In this document: in pieces, positions 37,720-49,270 of the stretch
Numbering within the stretch: position 1 is the first letter of the stretch
Layout of the letters: every line of letters begins with the position of its first letter
NCBI GenBank assembly: GCA_009869945.1
Contig: WIXG01000039.1
Coordinates: 62,001 to 126,000, forward strand
From: Mesaphorura yosii
Lineage: Eukaryota > Arthropoda > Collembola > Poduromorpha > Tullbergiidae
Direction of reading: 5' to 3'
DNA: 64,000 nt
Notes under the pieces: model-generated
Databases searched by the model: none
Told to the model about the DNA's origin: nothing
The model's input: only the letters and a program-made list of their open reading frames with translations
Translations under genes and position numbers: made by a program

Positions 37720-38293
37720 TTAGTTTTCACTGCTCAACAATTCTTCCACACTCCAATCTTCGTAGCTTCCATCAGGTAAGTACCGGCGAATGATGATTGG
37801 GATCTTGCCAGCTTTCAATTCCTTCATGGCAATTTGCAATGGATCCGTTTCACCTTCCAATTCTACCATAACTGGTGCGCACATAGAAATTTGCAGCGCA
37901 CGGGTCCCCAGCACCCGCGCCCGTTCATACTTCGTCATGAATGGTGTCGTAATACGTTTTTGTGCTGCTGCTGGTACAGTGCCTTCGGCTGGCAACAGAT
38001 CAATGTTATCAGCTTCCTAAAACCAGCCAACATGTAAATGAATTTATCATTTAGCGCCATCAACATTGCAATAGCATCGAGGGTTCCACGTTAACTTACG
38101 TCTCCCAATCCTGCTTCATCCATCGGCTCGTCATCATCAGCAATGTCTTCGTACTCGTCTCCTCCGCCAACACTGAAATTAACAAATCAATCAGTTAACC
38201 ACACATCTATAACGTCAAACTCGTGCATTGCGCCGTAAGGATTGGGTTTTCAAATAAAATTTACTCGTCAGGTTCGTAATCTTCATCCGCCAT
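37720..38293 (-). CDS. POLR2F: RNA polymerase I/II/III shared subunit RPB6
   Basis: The common subunit of nuclear RNA polymerases I, II and III, homologous to bacterial omega; it helps assemble and clamp the largest subunit. Exons: 38293-38265, 38172-38100, 38016-37720, total 132 residues, matching the family length. The acidic N-terminus ([10 protein letters not shown], then [16 protein letters not shown]) is typical. The conserved core is present in full: [60 protein letters not shown] and [12 protein letters not shown]. It is a single-copy housekeeping gene and a good marker for placing this genome. It converges on the C1-RhoGAP gene with crossing poly(A) signals. Confidence 0.98.
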
Positions 38294-39771
38294 GGCTAAA
38301 ATGTGATTAGACCAGTGAATTGGTCAAATCCCAGATGCAACACTGCACTGATATTAAATGTAGAAGACTTAAAGGGTCACACTCACACTAATCCCGATTA
38401 TTATGTGTGGTAGAAAAGCGCACATTCGACCAATTCTCCTGGAGTAGCGAAAATCATACAAACGCGGAGGCTCGAGTTTGGTGCCACGCATGCAAGAGCA
38501 CAAGGATAGTGTACTTCTTGGTTTGGTGCTGTTCCATATATTTGCAATGTGTCCATTCATGAAAAGCGTAAAATAAATTAATCTTGTCTGTTTGCTTTCA
38601 ATCCGCATTGGCATTGCAAAACCGTAGTCACATCACGAATTTGATTTACAAATTAGATGTGGGCCTAAATCAATCGTCACTTCTTCACCACTTAATTGGA
38701 TCAAAGTCGTATAGGTAGGCTCCATTGGGCCTCACGCACATGACCCTAATCTGTAATCTGTTTCATATTGTTTCAACGCATGTAGTGGTCACAAGTCCAC
38801 ATTCACTTGTGCATGGAATTGAATGGACACGGTCACAGAACGGACGGAAGAAACGGGAGAATTTTTCACTACCGTGAACATCATGAGTCTAAAGTGACTA
38901 AAGACTCCGGTACCACTGCCATTCTCGGAGCTCAAGCCCAACATGTTCCTTCGTCCCGTGCAGCGGAGCTTTACATCGAGTGCAAGTGGAAGTGGAGACA
39001 GCGGAAATAAATTGAACAATTTCGGTCAAGAACGAAGAGAAAACCATTCTTGACCATCGCCAAGAGTGGAACATGCGAATGAACACTCAATTCAAAGTTA
39101 TCTCGCGTTCCATCAATCTTTCTGACGTTCTCACTTAATTTTAACCCTTTCTTTTCCTTCTTCATTCTCTCATCGTACTTCTTCAAGCTTTTGCTTTTTT
39201 TCTCAAATTCTCCCTTTCCGAAGTATCCGAAGCAGACTGTTGTTGAATCGTGAGATCGTGTGAACGTGTACACAAGATCAGTTTGATGGCTCATGGCTCT
39301 GGTTTGGCTTCTCTTTGTTGTGAGATGAGAAAATAAACGTAAACTCATTTACGTGAACTTCTCGCACTTGAACTTTCCTTTCGCACTTCAGTATCGTTTG
39401 AGTATAATTAATGAATCTTATGTCTGCTCAAGTGTCCAAGTCCAAGCCCAGGTTAAGTTTAACAGAGTTTAATTAAAGCTCCACGCATTTGTAATAATTG
39501 TTCATTCAACTTGCGTTCATTCCATCGTGCTTTGTCCATGCGTGCTACGTACAATGTACGTGCTGTCACATATGTTGTTTTGTAACATTTATGTGTAATA
39601 AGCCGGAGATATGGGCGGCTCAGCACACACACAAAAGCGCAGTGATATGATAAGATAGGCGTTTTTACCACCATCCTTCAATATTCACCAGTAACAATTC
39701 ACCAATTGAACAAGGCAAGAAGGCTAGAAATACCACGAAAATTTAGAATTAGCACACGTTTAATATGCGGC
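38294..39771. other. Intergenic spacer
   Basis: Between RPB6 and the GT11 gene, which diverge. A 125-codon minus-strand frame at 39348-38971 is Lys/Ser-rich without motifs and looks spurious. No other feature is supported. Confidence 0.45.
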
Positions 39772-40944
39772 ATGCATCGGAAAGGGTCACTAATTGCTGG
39801 TTTAGTGCTTCTGTCGCTATGCGGACTTATTCTGATGGTCTACCAAAATGTAGGTTAGGGAATAACTTTATTCTGTCTTTATTATTCCCTGCACCTTCTA
39901 TTAAAACTCCATTCTGGTTTCTGCATTTCTAAGGAAGAATTTGGTGTTTGGAGCGGCGGTGTCGGCATTTCGAAGGAGGTCGCAGTCGTTCCAGTGCCGT
40001 CTGTAATTCTGCACCATGATGGAAACGTAGGGGTCGGAAATCAACTGTTTATGTACGCCGGATCATACACGATTGCAAGACAACTGAACGCACAATTATT
40101 CATCCACGTGCCCAATGACACGGATCGAAAATTGGGAACTCACACCCGTGAATCCGTCCTGGACTACTTTAACCTGGATCCCAAGTTTGTAAACTACATC
40201 CCGCATGAGAAGAGAATTTCACCAGTTAACTCCGTCAAGTTTGACGAAGTGGATTGGTTCAACGGTCGGCTACCCACCGACAAGGTTGTCATCATGGACG
40301 ATTACTGGGAGTCTGAGGTATTCTTCGAGGCTTACAAACATGAGATTGTCCCTCAGTTTGAGCTTGTACACGTTCCCAATCGGGAAAAGCTCGAAGACTT
40401 GATTCAAGACATCGAGAGCAGCGAAAGCGTCGCCGTGCACATTCGCGCAGGTGATTTTGTGAGATCTGGCCGAGCCAATCGTCATTTTCCACTTTCGTAC
40501 CAAATCAGGGCCATGGAGTTGATGGAGACGCTGCTTCTCAAGCATAAACCCACGCCCGACAAAGTCAATCCGACCCTGAACGTGAAGTATTTTGTGTTCT
40601 CCGACGATATCGAGTATGTGCAGCGTGAATTTAAGAAGTTGCGAGTGAACGCTAATGTCGTCTTTGTGTCCAACTCCAATCGCACTAGTATAGACGAATT
40701 CTACTTAATGACACTCTGTAAGCACGCCATAACCCCAAACAGCACGTTCAGCTGGTGGGCAGCCTACTTAATTAAGAACCCGAGAAAATTTGTGATAGCG
40801 GCCTTCCCAAAGTATACTGGGAAATTCTTCGACTGGTTTAAGGGCGACGTTAGAAAATACAAGGAGCTCGTGTTCTGGAAGTTCGCATACCCGAAAGGGT
40901 GGATTACGCTCAATCCGTTTGAGGATTATAAGTCTACTTTGTAA
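39772..40944 (+). CDS. GT11 alpha-1,2-fucosyltransferase-like, type II membrane enzyme
   Basis: Glycosyltransferase family 11: transfers fucose from GDP-fucose to galactose in alpha-1,2 linkage, in the Golgi. Exons 39772-39849 and 39934-40944 give 362 residues. Exon 1 alone encodes a short basic tail and a signal anchor (KGSLIAGLVLLSLCGLILMV), which shows that the true start lies upstream of the long open frame. GT11 motifs are present: VGNQLFMYA near the start of the domain, the GDP-fucose motif VHIRAGDF (consensus HxRR/GxD) near residue 195, and the C-terminal ITPNSTFSWWAAYL. All family motifs are intact, so the enzyme is probably active. The acceptor is unknown; mucins or glycolipids are candidates. 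GT11 is patchy in arthropods. AATAAA follows the stop at once (40946-40951), leaving a very short 3' UTR. Confidence 0.9.
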
Positions 40945-42618
40945 AAATAAATAAATGTACGCATAAAAATTGTTGTGGGGTTGGTTGATTATTGCAATCA
41001 TCTGCAGACGCGTACGCAGATTGTGGACAGCAGACTACGTTTACGTCCAGCTTCAGAATCCAGCCAATTCAATTTTCTTTTACAACTTCGGCATGAAATT
41101 TTGTACGCAGGTCGCAGAGTACCAGATCTCATGGTTCTCTTGTTTACTTGTGCTCTGTCAGTTCGCCAGTTTTCCAGTTGCCATTTTGCTCGTACTTCGT
41201 TGCATTGTATGTTTATTAAACAAATCTCCACCAGCACGAGTTTCGAATCTTGATTCCTTGCACGCGGTCGTCTGGGCCTGGGGTCTGGACAGATTTTCAG
41301 CTTCATTTCGCCCGTAACCGTGGCTCGCAGTTCCTGGACCAGAAAATCGCACGCGCACATTTTGTTTCAGAATTCTGGCCAGCGCAAGTGGCCTTAGCTT
41401 TTACCGTTTCAGCGTGGTGGTGATATTAGATTTTAACTGTGTCAGTCGTCTGTCGTTCATGGTCATGGATTTTTCTGCCCGGTAAAAAAAATGTAAGCTA
41501 AGGTAAGGTAAGTGCAACTGCGACGTTGGCAGTGGCACTGACTCAGACCGCTCAGGAGAAATACGTGGGCAAAATATGTATTGTAATAATACTATAAAAA
41601 TCAATGTCTTTCTCTGTCATGTCGTTTGCTCCGAGCTCTGAGAAGCTATTCACGTTATGCGATATCATGACACTGGCACCAAGGGCTTCATGGAGAAAGC
41701 TTCCAGTCCAGTCGTCCGTCTGTGAAAGCTGATACCACTCTGGACAGTACAAACAACAATCCTCCATGACGAGTAGCCAGGCCGTGAAAAGGCAAAAGCA
41801 AAGTCTAAGGCGACTCAAGGTGGATGATAAAGAAAAATGTACTCTTCCTTTAGAAAGAGAAAGTGAAACCAGCATTAGCGGCAGTGCAGTGATGGCCTGA
41901 TCTTGAGCCAGGGCATGAGAGATGAATCCTCTTGGCAGTGCTTGGCTGCTGCTGGCTGAACAAGTGCAGGACACAACTCAAGACTTGTATTTAGTCAAAC
42001 TCGAGTCGGTGTACAAGTTACATTGCACACGGTGGCACAAAAGCCAGCCCCGAAGCTATACTGCACTATTGCGCTGGCTTCTAAATAAATCTTGCATCAG
42101 GATCCAGCACCAGTCCAGAGTCGCGATTCATGATCCACGACTCGCGGCTCAAGAGCTTTGAACTCAGTCAGCAGTCTGCGAGTGCGATTCAGTTGCTTTG
42201 CAGCGTTGTAACCGGGCAGTTCATCAATCCAAAAGTGGTCGCACGTCGCGTGGTGCAGTCGTCCTCGACTCCCAACGCATTGTTTCACCGCCTCCGTCGC
42301 TTTCACTACACTGCTCCGAGGCGAGCTAACGCTAACGTTTTGATTGAAATCGGATCACAAATTGTGTACTAGTCCACAAGCAAGAGCGCGAGCACTTCAT
42401 CAAAGTCGACCAACTCCAACATACAAGCACCACAAGACTACAATTGACTAAAACCTGGTGTTCAGGTATCAGTATCCTGTGATCGCTGAACCTGAACTTT
42501 TCTTTTCACAATTGACAATGCATTTTCATTTCCACGCTCGAGTGAATTCTATCGTTCTCAAATCGTCCGAGGAAAGTTGGAACTTGATCCTGAATTAAGA
42601 ATCTGTGAACTGGGAATC
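40945..42618. other. Intergenic spacer upstream of the Beat gene
   Basis: No coding sequence is recognised. The proximal part should contain the Beat promoter and leader. Initiator-like CTCAGTC is present near 42,161, but I cannot place a start site. Confidence 0.4.
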
Positions 42619-45600
42619 ATGGCTGCTTTGTCTTCGTCTGCTCTGATGACCCTGACTCTCTTTGCAATGTTTCGATGTTTAGTTTTCCTGATTGGATTCC
42701 TACTTATTGGTAAGTAGTAGCCAGAGGCTGCCATAAATCAGAATTGGGATGCTGATCCTTTGCATACCGTCACCTGACATAATTCTTACGTGCCCTGTCC
42801 ACTGTCTTTGTCCAGGTTCAGATGGACTGAAAGACGTTCTCCTCGCAGGCCCGTACTTTCTTCGGCGAGGTGAAGACGTCGCCTTGTCCTGCCAGTACGA
42901 CATGGAGGGCGAGTCGCTGTACGCCGTAAAATGGTATTGTGGATCACAGGAATTCTATCGCTTCGTGCCAAAAGAAGTCCCACCACAAAAAGTGTTTTAT
43001 GTCCACGATCATCCTGCTAATATTGATGTGAGTGTCGGCAGGGCTTGCCAAAATTCAGTCATTCATTCATTTCATTGCTTTATGCTGTGCTTGAAGTGAT
43101 TGCTTGCATTGCATTGCGCTGCTGCGCTTGCACGGTGAATAGGTAGAAATAATTGGTTCGAAATCCATCAGGGAGGCTGATCTGAGTGAGTCCGGGCATG
43201 TACCTCCAAATTGAAATTGAATATTTCTATACATTCGCTGCTTGCTATGTTGCTACTTATATGCCTATTATTGAAATGAAATTGGTCGAGTGAATGAATG
43301 AAATTGAAATTGTGCGTACGAGCACGAGAAGAAAACCGGTATCAAGGCTCTCGGGTATCAGCCCGGCTCCTGAAAAGAATAGGAAAGGTGAACAGCAAGC
43401 GCGTAGCAAGCAGCAAGACAAGACGCACGCAAGTGAGTGAAAAGAATCATTCAAGAAGAAACAATAAATACCACTTTCGCTTTCTTCTCTTGATTCTTGT
43501 CTCGTGAGACGCAAGCCGCTCAAGACGGGCTGCCGACTCGACACTCGACCGACTTTCACTTTCTTGCGTTGCGCCACACAAACGCTAACGCACGGAAGCG
43601 ATCACGATCACGTCGGCGATAATAATAGACAAGGGAACATTGAATTCAAGTACTTAACATAACATACAGAGTACATAAGAATTTGAAAAAGTTTCAGTGA
43701 ACCTTCCCATTCGAGAATACATTTTTCATGCTTTCGTTTACGCTTATGCGAGCACGAACGTGAATGCGAACGCGAGCTTTCACTTTTCACTTTGGCTGAG
43801 CTGCTGCCTTGTTTAGTTTTTGAACCGGGAATACTTTCTCGGCCTGGTTTCATGCATGATAAGCATCGTGTTATGATAACTGAAGCACTGTGAATACGAA
43901 TGAATGTGTACAAATTCGATTTCGGCAAGGCAATAGAAATGGCAATAATGGAATAACGAACGAGTTGAATGCACGCCAGGCCAGCGTACGAGCCAGCCGA
44001 GCCAGCACATCATCGCTCGTATAATTCAATCTTGCGTTGCTGTGCGTGGCGTGGATCGAATTTGTATTAGCACTAACTAAACGGTCACTAAGTGACTGAA
44101 GTGGTTATCAACTCACAACAAGACGCAGCATATTACAAATACACTGACACAGTTTTTAATACACGCCGACTAAAATTTTCAGAAATTAATTTTAAAAAAA
44201 ATCCTAGATGCACGGAGAGTCATACACACATATAATTATAGTTAATACTCCGTACCTTTTCGCTTATCTGATTCACTACATCACTTTTGGAAGTGAGAAC
44301 AGCTTTGCCAGCGACGCTCTTAGGTAAATTTCTTTCCCAAAAATGCAGTTCACTAAATCGCCTTCCTCGACCAAGTCAGAAGGAATTTCAACGATGTTGT
44401 CGGGAAGGTTGTCTGAGTTCAAAAGCTCCCCATTCATTACTTTAAAAAGCCATACATGGAAACCAGGTTTCGTCATTCTCATGTTCTGCTGTAGTGTGAG
44501 CGATCAGAAATGGTTCCACAGATTGCCATTTTTGACTCAGGCTTGAACAATATCTACGCGCCCACCTCGCCGAACTACAGGGAGACACTGTCTGAAATCC
44601 CCACCAATATGATAGTTTTCCAACCGAAGGGTCTGTCACACCTTGCGAGATTTCTGAGCTTGTCATCAACAGCCTTTAAGGCATAATGGGGAGCCATGTT
44701 GACTTCATACCAAAGGCATCTGCATCGAGCAAGGCGAGCCCTGCGGCAGAATTCCTCCTGATATTGGACAAAGATGATTCGAGAAAAAGGACTCCAAATT
44801 CGAACGTAGAATGAAACGTATTCCCACCGGGTAACGAAGTTGCTGCAATTCCCTTAGATGCCATGCACACAACTGATCTGTTATCACCGACAACTTGTGA
44901 TACACAGTTTCGTAAGTGAATGTCTTACCACTACCACCTGGTCCGTCCAGTTAGAAATATCTGTCCATGTCATCAGGATTTTCGACTGCGTGAATGATCC
45001 GACTAAAAGCTACTCTTTGAGCAGGGTTCATAAGGGCTTCTGTTCGGTCACTTTCACATTCCTGATCAGCATTCAGTGCATGTTGCGTATTTAGATTTAG
45101 TAAATCTGATTTAGTAGTATTTCAGGAAGATGGAAGTCTAGTAACGATTTCCGGTTCAACTGATGGATTTCCTGGATTTCTCTCAGAGCAAGTTGCTCAT
45201 GCACGTCTGTTAGGTTAGGAAACTTGTAAATCTTCAGAGAGGCTTGCTTTATGATTCATCCATAGTTGGCTGGACTGTGAAGGCGAGCCATAGAGACAAA
45301 TATAGGCAAAGCACTCCATCATCTTGTGACGCATTTGGTATGCTCCCTGAACTAAAGCAGCGTCCCATTCAGTATCATCTTCGAGAAGTGGCGTTTAACC
45401 GCAGCATCTCTGAATGTAGGACATAAATTACCTTCCGCGGTACGTATGAGGTGACCCCTCTCACATGCAGGTGGATGGAAGAAGTACTGCCTTTCCAATT
45501 CTTGCAGCATCCCCAGCTGCAGCGGCATGCAAGTAGTCGTGCAACCCTTTATAATTTTCTACCCTCAAATTCTTCTGGTTTTGCTGTACACAATTGATCC

Positions 45601-48101
45601 TGTTTGCTTCAATTTTTACGTATGAATCGACACAGTATTGTTGAGTTTTTGACGGCTGTCCTCACTGAAGTCCGAAATTGGACTGAAGACAAGCGAGGAA
45701 TGGAGCAGTGCAAGTGGAATTTGCAGTTAGAGAGAGAGCAGTGCCGCTTATGCGTAGTTACACACACACACCACACGACATTTCACTCTCAACCTCCTCA
45801 ACGCCATAAAAAGTTTCACAATGAAAGAAACAAATGTAGCCAGATTTGTTTTTTTAAAAACCTTTTTGGTGGTGGAGGAGCGGGTCGAAGCACCACCCAA
45901 TATAGCGCGATAACACCGCCTGACCATGGCGGGCATGCTTGAGAAAACCGCTTTTAAAATATTAAGTAGTTTTGGAGGAGTAGTGTCACAAGGAAGCAAG
46001 AATAACTGGAAGAGCATTATAAGAGGTCTGGATGGAGGATTGATGGATGGATGGATCTGGATGGATTGATGGAGGACTGGAGGGTGGATAGAATATAGAA
46101 TAAATATAGAATATGAACACGAATGAGAGAAAGAGTCGAGGAAGTGTTCTCAAGAAATCATGACTTGTGAAGAAGCGGAATACTTTTAACAAATCGAGCG
46201 AAAGCGATAGCAATGAAAAGGCTTCTTCATTGATTCCTGTATAGTCGACGGCACAAAGGGCTAAGAGCCGAGATAGCTGAGATCAATATGACAGTAGAAA
46301 ACGACGAGCTAACTCGATATTGATATTACGCTCATTAGTCATGCCAGTTCGGATATGCTAACTGAGAATCGATACAATTAGGCAGTAAGTGGGTCCATTA
46401 AACTGTCGAATCGAGAGAGTTCTGATTCTGAGTTCGGCGGAGTGGGCATCGATTCACTTTAATTAGCAGCTCTTTTCTGCCTTCAGATTCAGCAATCGAA
46501 CAGACACCAAATCTTCCTGCGAAACGTGTCCTTTTATGTGAGCGGGACGTACAAATGCGTCGTGTCAGCGGAGTCCACATTTCAAACCCTGTCAGATGTC
46601 AGGAATATTGTGGTTGTGGGTAAGTTGTTCACTGTCCTGAAATTGGTTAATTATGAGCTTCATTATTCGTTTTGAGCGCTACTTGCAGCTGTTGGCTACG
46701 ACGCTCCGAAGCTTAACCTAGACCGTGCCAGCTACCATCCCGGTGACCGAGTTCAGGCCAACTGCAGCATTGGAAGGACGTTTCCGAGCCCAAACATGAC
46801 GTGGTATATCAATGATTTAGAGGTAAGCCAAGTCTGGACACGGCAGAGCGGTGCGGGTGCGGGTTTGTGCGCATTTTATGCTGACACTGACCAAAATTGG
46901 CAACAAATGCATTTTCTCCAAACACAAGTTTATGACAGCTAAAGTTTGACCAACTCAAAATGATGTCTCAATCTTCCAGACTATTTCCTGTAAGTTCTGC
47001 TGACGAATGAGATCTAAGAGCTTGTACAACTTTAGTGGTAGGCCGAGCACTGGACGCCTGTACCCACATTTCATTTTCTGCACGCACGTGATTCTCAGAC
47101 GGATACAAGCAAAAACTTTTTATTGCTCGAGCAGGCCGTATTCCAATCCAAGTCCATCTCATTCTAGCAGGATTTTTATGTTTGCCTTTGCCCTGCCACT
47201 CGCCACTCCACGCCAGAGACCAACAACCGAGAATTCCGTAAAAGCAAAACTTTTTCCATTCACGCACATTTTGATGGATGAACAAGTTGATTCGTTGCGA
47301 ACCTGATAAAAGAAATGAGTTTCAGGAAATGAAAGGCAGTTTATTTCTTTTTAATAGTAGTTTTAACACGTTTTTATACTCCAGAGGGTTAATCTGTGTC
47401 GTCGTGTGCCGTGCGAGAGGTAGGAAACTAGTTTTTATCGTGAGTGGGCGAAGTTTAACTCTTTCTGAACCAAAAAGCGTGTTTGCGACCGAAGTCTCGA
47501 TGTCTGGTTTGCTTGTACAGCAACTCAGCAACCCTTCTGTCTATTTCAGAATCCGCAGATTAAAGACAAGACCGTATATCAGCATAGCATATCAGTCCCG
47601 GACAAGCGAGACCCGCCAATCGTAACGACAATATCACAGATCTCCTTCACACTCCCGGAGAGTTACTTGCCCTCAAAGCTGATGTGTAAAGTGTCACTCC
47701 TTGACATCTACACCGAGTCTTCAACCAAAAGGATCCAACCTGTGCCAAGAAATTACACGTACATCGGGGGCTTACATGTGAGCAACGCAATAGTTCCAAG
47801 AACGAGCAAATCCAAACTTCCAACGTCCTCCTTGCTGCCACCGCCACCGGCTCCAATTGGTGCCACAAATAATTTGAATTCGTCGTACCACGCTCGAGGA
47901 AGAGGCAATTCGTTCTTCACGGATTCATTCAGCTTCAATGGAGGTAAGCAATAATCGCCAAATTGTGAGTTAATTGAGTCCTTAAAATGCTCAAATTCTT
48001 CTCTGTCTGTTGACACAGGTCCATCAGCATCAGAAACCCATTCATTTCATTACTGCACGGTCGTATTTTACTGTATTGCCTACTTCACCAACTTGTATTG
48101 A
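42619..48101 (+). CDS. beat-like: Beaten path (Beat) family immunoglobulin protein
   Basis: Secreted or membrane-tethered Ig protein of the arthropod Beat family, which binds Side receptors in motor axon guidance and synaptic targeting. Exons: 42619-42709, 42816-43027, 46487-46619, 46689-46822, 47550-47943, 48019-48101, all in phase, giving 348 residues. The N-terminal signal peptide contains CLVFLIGFLLIG. The first Ig domain holds the Beat signature (DVALSCQYDMEGESLYAVKW, WYCGSQEFYRF) and closes with GTYKCVVSAES. The second, divergent Ig domain has DRVQANCSIGRTFPSPNMTW and a late Cys in SKLMCKVSLLD. A Pro-rich linker and a hydrophobic C-terminal tail (CTVVFYCIAYF) follow; the tail could be a GPI-attachment signal, which is inference. 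The large intron 2 carries a Helitron. AATAAA is at 48136-48141. Confidence 0.93.
44204..45660 (-). mobile_element. Decayed autonomous Helitron fragment (Rep/PIF1-type helicase)
   Basis: A rolling-circle DNA transposon remnant in intron 2 of the Beat gene. Reading down the minus strand, about 45650-45440 matches the Helitron N-terminal region (VKIEANRINCVQQNQKNLRV, then GLHDYLHAAAAGDAARIGKA). A block near 45415-45290 matches DTEWDAALVQGAYQ. Then comes a PIF1-type helicase with Walker A GPGGSGKT at about 44925-44950, LSNIRRNSAAGLALLDADAF, and a C-terminal LPDNIVEIPSDLVEEGDLVN. Frames change several times, stops interrupt it, and the Rep nuclease core is deleted between the first two blocks, so it is dead. 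The proposed 3' end is CTAG at 44204-44207, preceded by paired arms at 44212-44217 and 44248-44253. The loop is long and the flanking base is not T, so that end is tentative. Confidence 0.8.
46027..46090. repeat. Degenerate (TGGA)n simple repeat
   Basis: About 64 nt of imperfect GGAT/TGGA tetranucleotides, within intron 2 of the Beat gene downstream of the Helitron remnant. Confidence 0.75.
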
Positions 48102-49270
48102 CGACTTGCCGAATTGGTCGCAGAGAATTGCTTTAAATAAAAGCTTGAAAGACATTTTTCAGAATTTTGTGGAGACGTGCTAAAATTCTATTCCATTGCA
48201 AGTGATGGACAACTGCATTTTCCTCTCCACGAGCCACGGCCATGATTAAAGACGACACGACGCTTATTAGCCTGATAAGATCTAATCCAACGTGACGTGA
48301 CTGCGGCTGGATTTTCGCAACTGCAAATGGCAAATACAAATGCTGACGTTCAAGATTTGCATGCAAGGCAAGTCTGGCGACTAGGGAGAAAGTGGCAAGA
48401 TAAGAAACTGCGTTGTAAGCAGAATTTGGAGGAGATCCACAATGAACGAGTGAAAAGCTTTCACTCCAGTGCTGTGCATGAAACGATACGACCACGGAGA
48501 ACCCTTTCTTTATGTAATATGATTATCGAGCTTTATCAACTTTCGACGAACGGCATGCTTCACGTAGCGTCTTTTGCTTGTAGTAAGACAGTTTCAGTTC
48601 AATGAAAGCTAAAGCCAGCCAGTTCTGTCAGCCATTAACTTTCTTGTCTCATTGTCATCGTCATCGCTTGCTCTTGCTGAGTTTGCTTGTCGCTTCTGTT
48701 GCATGCAGGCAGGACAAAGGCGGAAGGTACGGAAATTGTCACTTCAGGCGCATGCCCTCTATCTCATTAAGGCCGTCATTAGCGAAAGCTCTTCTATCAT
48801 ATTCAATTAACACGGGCTGCACAACGAAACTCAGACTATACAAAGTGACTTATTTCATCTGTTTGTGCTACGTCGTATAAAAAGAACAAAATACAAAATT
48901 GAAATTGGCGTCGGATGCCGAAGAAAGTTTTATAAGATTGGTTTTAGCCCTTCTGCACAAAAAAGTGTATCAAATGAAGTGTGGAGTTTAGTTAATTGTC
49001 GAAATACAGCTGAATTGAAGCAATCAAACATCGATTTACTTAAACTGGATAAAACTGCATTGCATAAATCAAGTGATGGTCGCAGCTGCGCCCAAAAGCT
49101 GGTCAAAGCACCAAGCACACACTTGCGAAGTCGTTGACGTAAAACGTCCATTAACAATAACACTCTTTACTGGATTTAGTCTATTTACCTTAAAGTAATA
49201 GGAACTTAACCGCAATTAACCGCTTCCAAGTACTGAAGCTTATAGCTTGCGTAAAGGAAAATTCCGCATG
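48102..49270. other. Intergenic spacer
   Basis: Between the convergent Beat and CUB-protease genes. It holds the Beat poly(A) signal at 48136-48141. Open frames of 90-120 codons occur on both strands at 48133-49163, but none shows a motif. I cannot support a gene. Confidence 0.45.

Noticed and set aside
41552-41974. Minus-strand open frame of 140 codons
   Set aside because: Ser/Leu-rich with no motif or splice context; the region is the upstream flank of the Beat gene.
43140-43200. tRNA-like B-box (GGTTCGAAATCC) at about 43154
   Set aside because: One base too many for a B-box, and no matching A-box or cloverleaf stems around it.
44204-45660. Reading the helicase segment as the host PIF1 gene
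   Set aside because: The Helitron-specific N-terminal region and DTEWDAAL block lie directly upstream on the same strand, and frames are broken, so a transposon remnant fits better.
48865-49163. Open frames on both strands just past the CUB protease
   Set aside because: No motif on either strand and no splice link to the protease gene, which already has a proper stop.
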